This document shows, piece after piece, positions 1 through 5,281 of a stretch of 8,413 nucleotides of DNA. The first letter of the stretch is position 1, and every line of letters begins with the position of its first letter. The stretch is taken from contig JAKADF010000122.1 in NCBI GenBank assembly GCA_021820805.1, forward strand, positions 1 through 8,413, in the 5' to 3' direction. Source of the DNA: Bacillota bacterium. GTDB lineage: Bacteria > Bacillota > Bacilli > Alicyclobacillales > Alicyclobacillaceae. A program made the position numbers and the translations under genes. The notes below the pieces were generated by a model. It ran no database searches. It was not told where the DNA came from and saw nothing but the letters and a program-made list of their open reading frames with translations.

Positions 1-75
1 CTCGCCACTACACGGTTTGGTGGAATTCCTGCTTTGCCTACTCGAGAAGAACTTATAGAGTTCATCGGAATATGA
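1..75 (+). CDS. 3' end of an unrecognised gene (partial)
   Basis: Frame 1 is open from the window edge to a TGA at 73-75, giving 24 residues that end in ..PTREELIEFIGI. The composition is that of an ordinary soluble protein C-terminus, but it is too short to assign a family. A perfect 9-bp inverted repeat straddles the stop codon, as expected at the end of a transcription unit, which supports this being a real gene end. If the tRNA scar at 368-425 marks an element boundary, this gene would lie inside the integrated element. It could also be a chance open stretch. Confidence 0.35.
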   Translation, partial: LATTRFGGIPALPTREELIEFIGI

Positions 76-99
76 CTGAGTTGTAATTCTTATTCCGAT
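64..99 (+). terminator. Perfect 9-bp inverted repeat at a gene end, possible terminator
   Basis: ATCGGAATA (64-72) is exactly complementary to TATTCCGAT (91-99), with an 18-base loop containing the stop codon of the upstream frame. No T-run follows, so it is not a textbook intrinsic terminator. It could instead be a bidirectional terminator, an mRNA-stabilising hairpin or a protein-binding site. Confidence 0.35.
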
Positions 100-101
100 A
101 G

Positions 102-119
102 GGTATTAAAGGTATTAAA
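102..119. repeat. Tandem 9-bp duplication GGTATTAAA x2
   Basis: GGTATTAAA occurs at 102-110 and again, without spacer, at 111-119. It follows directly after the inverted repeat at 64-99. It could be replication slippage, or a pair of arm-type sites near the end of an integrated element. Nothing in the sequence decides between these. Confidence 0.5.
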
Positions 120-179
120 TCATGAAGTGAAAATCAAAATCCTACCTGGGAATCTAAAAAGCGACAAGGTGTGAGCAAT

Positions 180-317
180 ATGATGCCTACGATTCTCGGA
201 GTGAATAATTGGGAATACTGGTGGTCATCCCGATTAGGAAAAGGTCATCAATCAGGGTATCTGCCAGCTGACAGGAATTGGAAGAATAGATTAACCGATA
301 ACCTTAAAAAGCGTTGA
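180..317 (+). CDS. Possible small protein, 45 aa, unrecognised
   Basis: An ATG at 180 (second ATG at 183) opens a 45-residue frame ending at TGA 315-317. AAGGTG at 166-171 could act as a ribosome binding site 8 bases upstream. The product is rich in Trp (WEYWW, then another Trp) and ends basic (..NLKKR). The frame is open upstream to 126, so it may also be the tail of a degraded longer gene. I recognise no family. Given its place next to a tRNA scar it could be debris of an integrated element, or not a gene at all. Confidence 0.25.
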   Translation: MMPTILGVNNWEYWWSSRLGKGHQSGYLPADRNWKNRLTDNLKKR

Positions 318-367
318 TTTAAGGGGAAAATTGTACTTCTAGTGATATCTTGTGAGGTGATAAGTTC

Positions 368-425
368 CTTGAAAACCGCCGTATCTGCAAGGGTACCGTG
401 GGTTCGAATCCCACTCTCTCCGCCA
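368..425 (+). pseudogene. 3' half of tRNA-Ser(UGA), probable attachment-site scar
   Basis: The segment runs from the anticodon loop (CTTGAAA, 368-374, anticodon TGA at 370-372) through the 3' anticodon stem, a long class II variable arm, the T arm (GTGGG 398-402, TTCGAAT 403-409, CCCAC 410-414), the 3' acceptor strand TCTCTCC (415-421), discriminator G and an encoded CCA (423-425). A complete tRNA-Ser would need GGAGAGA, a D arm and the 5' anticodon strand just upstream. None is present in the preceding ~100 bases. Site-specific integrases commonly use tRNA 3' halves as attachment sites and leave such a duplicate at one end. In this orientation the element would lie to the left and the original tRNA-downstream DNA to the right. 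It cannot give a working tRNA. Confidence 0.85.
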
Positions 426-441
426 TATATAGAATGGGAAA

Positions 442-468
442 TCGGCACTTTTAGAAGTACGGGTTTTT
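442..468 (+). terminator. Weak hairpin plus T-run after the tRNA fragment
   Basis: A short hairpin ACTT-TTAG-AAGT lies just before a run of seven T, about 20-40 bases after the tRNA 3' end. That is where the terminator of the original tRNA-Ser gene would sit if the DNA to the right of the scar is native flank. The stem is only 4 bp, so the call is weak. Confidence 0.3.
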
Positions 469-484
469 TTGTGCTTTCTTGCAA

Positions 485-819
485 GTTGTTAATCTATTGT
501 TAATCCGGTGTTATCTCCACAGGATTTACTACACGTTGTCCCCCGAAGAGGTCGTGTTTAAAATCCTCGGCGGCAATCTTTAAAACGCGTCAAGAAAAAA
601 TTCGTAAAGCTGCTTAAAAAAACGGACGTGGTCACGTTCAAGAGGTTGTACAAGTTTGGCCAGGATAAATCCATCCCTGAATGGGAAACAAGTCGTGCTC
701 GGGCTGTCCATCAAAGTTATTCAGCAGTTAATCGCGCTCAAAGTCGAGACACACTAATCGACGGTTTTGCTGTACCATCGAAAGCTGGCGACCGCGTAAA
801 GAGTAAGTGGATTAATTTG
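485..819. other. 335-base stretch with no assignable gene, possible relics
   Basis: Both strands show short protein-like frames, none with a clear ribosome binding site. On the plus strand a frame is open from 562 and has a GTG at 628. Its last third is only the antisense of the E1-beta 3' end. On the minus strand a 43-codon frame runs from ATG 711 to TAA 580 and contains LERDHVRFFKQLYEFFLDAF. In a shifted minus frame a further stretch (about 580 to 500) contains EDFKHDLFGGQRVVNP. That pattern suggests a decayed gene or insertion-sequence remnant, but I cannot name it. A hairpin of 8 bp (758-765 with 774-781, one G-T wobble on the minus strand) lies about 40 bases past the end of the minus-strand operon, without a T-run. 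Confidence 0.4.
486..505. repeat. Direct repeat TTGTTAATC x2, 11-bp period
   Basis: TTGTTAATC occurs at 486-494 and 497-505, two copies one helical turn apart, 60 bases from the tRNA scar. Paired direct repeats at this distance can be integrase arm sites or a regulator site. With no gene assigned nearby on either strand this remains open. Confidence 0.4.
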
Positions 820-1839
820 TCATTTAAGTGCAAGATCTTTTGCCGCTTTAAATATTTTTTCAGCGTTGGGTAACACAAAATTCTCCAGAGGTGGACTAAA
901 TGGAATTGGAACATTTGGTATTGCCAGGCGGCGTACTGGTGCTTTCAATTCGAACAGTGAATTTTCTGCAACGATAGCGGCTACTTCTGCAGTCATACCA
1001 TATGACATATAGTCCTCATCAACAACTAATAACTTGTGAGTTTTTCTTACTGAGCTGAGTATTGTGTCTTTATCAATCGGGACTAGTGAACGTAGATCAA
1101 TCACTTCCGCATCAATGCCTTCCTTTTCCAACTGCTGCGCAGCGAAAAGTGCAGCATGTGTCATCATTTGTATGCCTACAATTGTGAGATCTTTGCCTTT
1201 CCGAACGACCTTAGCTTTATTAAGCGGCAATGTGTACACATCTTCCGGAACATGTCCAGTTGATGCATCTACCTGGCCCATCCAGCAAAGCCCTTGAAGA
1301 GATTTATGAAACATAAATACAACTGGATTCTCATCGCGGATGGCCGTAATCATCATACCTTTAAGATCATACGGAGTAGAAGGAGCTATAACCTTCATAC
1401 CTGGTAAATGGGCAAAGGTTGCATATAAGGTTTGGGAGTGTTGGGCACCGCAGTTGTATCCGCCGCCAACAGCGGTCATTAAAACCATCGGTAGTTTTAC
1501 GTTTCCACCTGACATGTAATGAAATTTCGCCATTTGATTATAAATTTGATCCATACACACTCCGAAAAAGTCAACCAGCATGAGTTCCACAATGGGTCGC
1601 ATTCCTTCTGCAGCAGCACCTATAGCTGCTCCAACAAACCCGAGTTCAGAAATTGGCGTATCACGAATGCGCTCTGGACCAAATCTTCCGAGTAAACCTT
1701 CAGTGGTGCCATGAATTCCTCCATATACCCCAACATCTTCACCGATAACAAACACACGATTATCCCGATCCATCTCTAGTGAAATCGCTTCTGCAATCGA
1801 CTGGCTGCCTGTTAAAATTCTTTTATCGGTTGTATTCAT
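820..1839 (-). CDS. E1-beta subunit of a second 2-oxoacid/acetoin dehydrogenase
   Basis: This 339-residue protein belongs to the transketolase-like E1-beta family, the partner of E1-alpha in a thiamine-diphosphate alpha2beta2 dehydrogenase. The N-terminal pyrimidine-binding domain holds DTPISE (Glu65, the expected cofactor-activating glutamate) and QHSQ (His134). The C-terminal transketolase domain includes VIDLRSLVPID. It lacks the roughly 17-residue insertion after GED that the AcoB protein encoded at 4222-5256 carries, and has about ten extra residues before VPEDVYTLPL, so it is a diverged paralogue, not a recent duplicate. The ATG at 1839 is preceded by AAGGAAGAG, 15 bases after the E1-alpha stop, so the two are cotranscribed. 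No E2 or E3 gene follows. The substrate could be acetoin, pyruvate or another 2-oxoacid; I leave the symbol blank. Confidence 0.9.
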   Translation of the reverse strand: MNTTDKRILTGSQSIAEAISLEMDRDNRVFVIGEDVGVYGGIHGTTEGLLGRFGPERIRDTPISELGFVGAAIGAAAEGMRPIVELMLVDFFGVCMDQIYNQMAKFHYMSGGNVKLPMVLMTAVGGGYNCGAQHSQTLYATFAHLPGMKVIAPSTPYDLKGMMITAIRDENPVVFMFHKSLQGLCWMGQVDASTGHVPEDVYTLPLNKAKVVRKGKDLTIVGIQMMTHAALFAAQQLEKEGIDAEVIDLRSLVPIDKDTILSSVRKTHKLLVVDEDYMSYGMTAEVAAIVAENSLFELKAPVRRLAIPNVPIPFSPPLENFVLPNAEKIFKAAKDLALK

Positions 1840-1854
1840 GATTTTTCTCTTCCT

Positions 1855-2889
1855 TCACTTAGAGAATAAGTGCTGTGCAGGGGTATTAGATTCGGTTGTT
1901 TCTGGCTCAAATAAATCCTCGAGTGCAGCTTTTGGATTCGGGTAGGCACTATTGCGGGCAAAGGAAATTGCATCATCGACTTCATTTTGAGCATTTATCT
2001 CTAATACTGAAATTTCGTCTGGTATTGCCAGGTTTTCCTTTAGCAGATGTTTTTTTAATCTCTCAATCGGATCGCGTAGACGGAGTTCCTGAACTTCCTC
2101 TTTATCCCTGTATACTTCCTTGTCAGCTGGGCAATGTCCATGATAACGATAGGTTTCAATTTCAATTAGAGTTGGTCCTTCGCATCTTCTGGCGCGACAG
2201 ACCGCTTCTTCACAGACATGATACATTTTGAGAAGGTCGTTGTTTTTTACGTACATTCCAGGAATTCCGTATGAGCTTGCACGGCTGGCATTGGAGTCGA
2301 TTGAGGTTGAGCGAGATTTGGAGACAGAAATGCCATAGTGATTATCCTCCACCACTAAAATGAATGGTAACTTCCAAAGAGCAGCAAGATTAAGAGATTC
2401 GTGGAATGCGCCAGAATTTGCCGCACCTTCTCCGATGAAAGCAACAGCAACAGAGGACATACCATTCATTTTCGCTGCGAGTGCAGCACCCACTGCGTGA
2501 GGCAGGTCTGCTGCTACAATCCCTCCACATGAGAATTTGACGGCAGGATCAAACAAATGCATGTGCCCTCCTTTTCCTTTGCAAAGACCCGTTTCTTTAC
2601 CAAAAATTTCTGCAGCCATTTTGCGAAGGTTTACACCTTTCGCAATAGCATGGTGGTGAGGACGATGCGTTCCGGTAACGGTGTCTTGGGATTGTAAATG
2701 CACACACATACCAACCGCTGTTGGCTCTTGTCCAACAGCTAGGTGCATTTCTCCCGGAATTGTACCATGTCCAATATTAAAAATTGGGCTTTTCCCTTCA
2801 GCATAAATTGATGCTATTGTCTCTTCGAAGTAGCGGATCTTCACCATGGTTTCATACATCCATTTTAATTTTTCAACTGGAATATACAC
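1855..2889 (-). CDS. E1-alpha subunit of a second 2-oxoacid/acetoin dehydrogenase
   Basis: This is the thiamine-diphosphate-binding alpha subunit of an E1 decarboxylase. I place the start at GTG 2889 (344 residues), because AGGAGGG (2902-2896) lies 6 bases upstream. The frame reaches a further GTG at 2928, but that has no ribosome binding site and lies about 10 bases from the predicted transcription start. Visible motifs are THRPHHH (residues 74-80, where THRxHGH is usual), KETGLCKGKGGHMH, and the cofactor motif GEG (153-155) followed by EDN (181-183). The family normally has GDG, whose Asp helps hold Mg2+. The substitution is conservative. Compared with the AcoA encoded at 3207-4202 it has about nine extra residues near residue 40 and many differences. 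It is first in a two-gene operon with E1-beta, read from a sigma-54 promoter. The substrate is unknown. Confidence 0.9.
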   Translation of the reverse strand: MYIPVEKLKWMYETMVKIRYFEETIASIYAEGKSPIFNIGHGTIPGEMHLAVGQEPTAVGMCVHLQSQDTVTGTHRPHHHAIAKGVNLRKMAAEIFGKETGLCKGKGGHMHLFDPAVKFSCGGIVAADLPHAVGAALAAKMNGMSSVAVAFIGEGAANSGAFHESLNLAALWKLPFILVVEDNHYGISVSKSRSTSIDSNASRASSYGIPGMYVKNNDLLKMYHVCEEAVCRARRCEGPTLIEIETYRYHGHCPADKEVYRDKEEVQELRLRDPIERLKKHLLKENLAIPDEISVLEINAQNEVDDAISFARNSAYPNPKAALEDLFEPETTESNTPAQHLFSK

Positions 2890-2895
2890 CTTTCT

Positions 2896-2902
2896 CCCTC
2901 CT
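2896..2902 (-). promoter_or_regulatory. Ribosome binding site that fixes the E1-alpha start
   Basis: Minus-strand AGGAGGG is followed by a 6-base spacer and GTG at 2889. It is the only good site near the start of this gene, so translation from the upstream in-frame GTG at 2928 is unlikely. Confidence 0.75.
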
Positions 2903-2947
2903 CGCCAGTCCCTTTCAACGAAATTCACGATTCATCAACAGTTGAAA

Positions 2948-2963
2948 TGCAATTTTTGTGCCA
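2948..2963 (-). promoter_or_regulatory. Sigma-54 (-24/-12) promoter of the minus-strand operon
   Basis: On the minus strand the sequence reads TGGCAC-AAAAA-TTGCA, an exact match to the sigma-54 consensus with the correct spacing of the GG and GC dinucleotides. Transcription would begin near 2937, leaving a leader of about 48 bases before GTG 2889. Sigma-54 promoters depend on an enhancer-bound AAA+ activator, here most likely the AcoR-like protein encoded from 8160. Confidence 0.88.
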
Positions 2964-3013
2964 TTTGAAAGAATCTATAGTGGACTAAAATCACATCATG
3001 AATAGTCAAATCA

Positions 3014-3055
3014 AAATGAGACAAATCGAGACATGGGTCTCATTTTGTCTCATTT
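3014..3055. promoter_or_regulatory. 42-bp palindromic enhancer (UAS) between the two sigma-54 promoters
   Basis: The stretch is an inverted repeat with 17 of 19 arm positions paired around a 4-base centre. It contains GAGAC at 3018-3022 and 3028-3032 and its complement GTCTC at 3037-3041 and 3047-3051, that is, two half-sites per arm spaced by 10 bp and so on one helix face. The centre (3034.5) is about 70 bases from the -24 GG of the rightward promoter and about 72 from that of the leftward one. This fits an activator site serving both directions. That AcoR binds it is inference from gene context. A repressor operator is the alternative. Confidence 0.8.
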
Positions 3056-3103
3056 ATTTTAGGCGATTCTACAAAGAGCCTTTATTTCATCGACTTATTT
3101 CAT

Positions 3104-3119
3104 TGGCACAATACTTGCA
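3104..3119 (+). promoter_or_regulatory. Sigma-54 (-24/-12) promoter of the acoABCL operon
   Basis: TGGCAC-AATAC-TTGCA matches the sigma-54 consensus exactly. Transcription would start near 3130, about 77 bases upstream of the acoA ATG. The Bacillus subtilis acoABCL operon is known to be read by sigma-L (sigma-54) RNA polymerase with AcoR, so the assignment agrees with family knowledge. Confidence 0.93.
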
Positions 3120-3206
3120 ACACTAGAGTTTCGAGTGAAGAGAAAACGTTGGATTATGACACTTTCATAAATAGCTCAGCAATCACAAAAGATGGGGAGG
3201 ATTAAA

Positions 3207-4202
3207 ATGGCAAACTATACACAAGAAAAAGAAGCGGTTTTAACAGTTGAAAAAGCCGCTTGGATGTTTCAAAAAATGCAAGAGATCAGAACCTTCGAGG
3301 ATAACATACATGAACTATTTGAAAGAGGTTTACTGCCCGGATTTGTACATCTTTATGCTGGGGAGGAAGCAGTGGCGGTCGGTGTTTGCGCACACTTAAA
3401 TGATGAAGACAGCATTACGAGCACGCATCGCGGACATGGTCATTGTATTGCTAAAGGCTGTGATTTAAATGGAATGATGGCTGAATTATATGGCAAGGAG
3501 ACAGGACTTTGTAAGGGAAAAGGCGGTTCGATGCATATAGCAGATTTGCACAAAGGAATGCTGGGTGCAAATGGGATTGTAGGCGGCGGCTTTCCACTCG
3601 CTTGTGGCTCTGCATTGACCGCAAAATACAAGAAGACAAATGCTGTAAGCGTTTGCTTCTTCGGTGACGGCGCCAACAATGAAGGAATGTTTCACGAAGG
3701 GTTAAATTTGGCTGCCACTTGGAAGCTGCCAGTCATTTTTATTGCTGAAAATAATGGTTACGGAGAATCAACTAAGTTTACCTATGCCTCAAGCTGCAAG
3801 ACCATTGCAGACCGCGCAATCAGCTATGGTATTCCAGGAATTAGGATTGATGGAAAAGATGTTTTGGCTGTCTATCAAGCAGCAGAAGAAGCGATTGGGC
3901 GGGCAAGGCGTGGAGAAGGCCCAACGCTAATTGAATGTGTGACTTATCGGAATTACGGGCATTTTGAAGGGGATCAACAAAAATATAAGACAGTTGAAGA
4001 AAAGGAATACCATCTCAAGGAAGCAGATGCTATAGCCAAGTATAGGAAGTATCTATTAGATCAGCAAATCATGTCCGAGGAAGAGATTATAGATATAGAA
4101 AATTCGGTAGAAAAGGCAATCCGGGCTTCTATTGAATTTGCGGAGAAAAGCCCGTATCCAAATGCAGCCAATCTGTTAACAGACGTATACGTTTCTTATT
4201 AA
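3207..4202 (+). CDS. acoA: Acetoin dehydrogenase E1 alpha subunit
   Basis: This 331-residue alpha subunit of the acetoin:acceptor E1 enzyme, with AcoB, cleaves acetoin into acetaldehyde and an acetyl group passed to lipoyl-AcoC. The cofactor motif is intact: GDGANNEG (residues 153-160) with ENN (181-183). THRGHGH (73-79) and KETGLCKGKGGSMH are present too. The start is ATG 3207, with GGGGAGG (3194-3200) 6 bases upstream. An earlier in-frame ATG at 3192 overlaps this ribosome binding site and is unlikely. It is first in the acoABCL operon, followed after 19 bases by acoB. The substrate call rests on the operon order, the AcoB-type insertion in the partner subunit and the linked acoR. Pyruvate as substrate is less likely but not excluded by sequence alone. 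Confidence 0.92.
   Translation: MANYTQEKEAVLTVEKAAWMFQKMQEIRTFEDNIHELFERGLLPGFVHLYAGEEAVAVGVCAHLNDEDSITSTHRGHGHCIAKGCDLNGMMAELYGKETGLCKGKGGSMHIADLHKGMLGANGIVGGGFPLACGSALTAKYKKTNAVSVCFFGDGANNEGMFHEGLNLAATWKLPVIFIAENNGYGESTKFTYASSCKTIADRAISYGIPGIRIDGKDVLAVYQAAEEAIGRARRGEGPTLIECVTYRNYGHFEGDQQKYKTVEEKEYHLKEADAIAKYRKYLLDQQIMSEEEIIDIENSVEKAIRASIEFAEKSPYPNAANLLTDVYVSY
3644..3657 (+). promoter_or_regulatory. Possible cre (CcpA) site inside acoA
   Basis: TGTAAGCGTTTGCT matches 12 of 14 positions of the catabolite-responsive element consensus TGWAANCGNTNWCA. It lies about 510 bases after the predicted transcription start, where a bound CcpA could act as a roadblock. Acetoin use is glucose-repressed in Bacillus. 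The bases also simply encode ordinary codons (Val-Ser-Val-Cys), so chance is quite possible. Confidence 0.25.
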
Positions 4203-4221
4203 TTATTAGGAGGAGATTGTA

Positions 4222-5256
4222 ATGTCGAGAAAATTGAGTTTGTCTCAGGCTATAAATGAAGCGCTAAGACTTGCAATGCGAAAAGACCCATATGTAGTCC
4301 TAATGGGTGAAGACATAGCTGGCGGAGCGGATCTCGATCACCTTGCAGGTGACGAAGCATGGGGCGGTGTGCTTGGTGTTACAAAAGGTTTGGTGCAAGA
4401 ATTTGGCCGTGAACGCGTTTTGGATACACCAATATCGGAAATGGGTTATGTTGGTGCAGCAATGGGCGCAGCTGCTACAGGCTTAAGGCCAGTTGCAGAA
4501 TTAATGTTTAATGATTTTATTGGGTGTTGTTTAGATCAAGTATTAAATCAAGGTGCAAAGTTCCGCTATATGTTCGGTGGGAAGGCACGAGTGCCCGTAA
4601 CCATCCGCACCATGCATGGAGCAGGGTTCCGAGCCGCCGCACAGCATTCACAAAGCTTGTATGCCATGTTTACACACATTCCTGGGATTAAGGTCGTCGT
4701 GCCTTCTACGCCCTATGATGCAAAAGGATTGCTTCTTGCATCTATCGAAGATGACGATCCAGTTGTTTTCTTTGAAGACAAGGTTCTATACAACATGACT
4801 GGAGAAGTCCCTCCGGATTACTACACGATTCCGCTAGGGAAAGCGGATGTAAAGCGCGAAGGTTCGGATCTTACAATCGTCGCAATTGGAAAGCAGGTGC
4901 AAACGGCATTAACAGCCGCACAAATGCTTGCCAAGAACGGGGTTGAAGTTGAAGTAATCGATCCAAGAAGTTTATCACCTCTTGACGAAGATTCCATACT
5001 TTCTTCGGTAGAGAAAACAAATAGACTAGTTATCGTTGATGAAGCTACTCCAAGATGCAGTGCTGCAACAGATATCTCAGCTTTGGTCGCAGATAAAGGT
5101 TTTGATCTATTGGATGCGCCAATCAAAATGGTTACTGCACCCCACACACCTGTGCCGTTTGCTCCAAATTTAGAAGATTTGTATTTGCCGACACCGCAAA
5201 AAGTCGTTGCCGTTGTTGCTGAACTTCTCGGCAACAAATCACTGCTAAGCGTGTAA
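4222..5256 (+). CDS. acoB: Acetoin dehydrogenase E1 beta subunit
   Basis: This 344-residue E1-beta subunit pairs with AcoA in the thiamine-diphosphate E1 component. It shows GED near residue 30, then the insertion AGGADLDHLAGDEAWGGVLG (about 33-52) that, as I recall the family, is typical of AcoB and absent from pyruvate-type E1-beta. The expected catalytic Glu73 lies in DTPISE and His142 in QHSQ. The transketolase C-terminal domain has VIDPRSLSPLDEDS. ATG 4222 is preceded by AGGAGGAG at a good distance and lies 19 bases after the acoA stop, with acoC following after 25 bases. It is full length with no missing motif. Confidence 0.93.
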   Translation: MSRKLSLSQAINEALRLAMRKDPYVVLMGEDIAGGADLDHLAGDEAWGGVLGVTKGLVQEFGRERVLDTPISEMGYVGAAMGAAATGLRPVAELMFNDFIGCCLDQVLNQGAKFRYMFGGKARVPVTIRTMHGAGFRAAAQHSQSLYAMFTHIPGIKVVVPSTPYDAKGLLLASIEDDDPVVFFEDKVLYNMTGEVPPDYYTIPLGKADVKREGSDLTIVAIGKQVQTALTAAQMLAKNGVEVEVIDPRSLSPLDEDSILSSVEKTNRLVIVDEATPRCSAATDISALVADKGFDLLDAPIKMVTAPHTPVPFAPNLEDLYLPTPQKVVAVVAELLGNKSLLSV

Positions 5257-5281
5257 TTCAACAGAGAAGGAGAGAATGGTT

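Noticed and set aside
248..484. A 78-codon minus-strand ORF containing GESGIRTHGTL
   Set aside because: This peptide is the antisense reading of the tRNA-Ser T arm and acceptor end, a well-known spurious ORF; the region is explained by the tRNA fragment.
628..873. An 81-codon plus-strand ORF starting at GTG
   Set aside because: No ribosome binding site and no recognised motif; its last 54 bases are antisense to the E1-beta 3' end. Kept only as a possible relic in the gap entry.
2890..2928. N-terminal extension of the second E1-alpha from GTG 2928
   Set aside because: No ribosome binding site precedes 2928, it lies about 10 bases from the predicted transcription start, and AGGAGGG points to GTG 2889.
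2983..3007. Short inverted repeat GACTA...TAGTC left of the enhancer palindrome
   Set aside because: Only 5-bp arms with a 15-base spacer, expected by chance in AT-rich DNA; much weaker than the palindrome at 3014-3055.
3137..3152. A cre-like sequence GAAAACGTT just after the acoA transcription start
   Set aside because: Only the left half resembles the CcpA consensus; three key positions on the right are wrong.
4821..5261. A 146-codon minus-strand ORF inside acoB
   Set aside because: It is the shadow of the acoB coding frame; no ribosome binding site, and the sense frame has clear family motifs.
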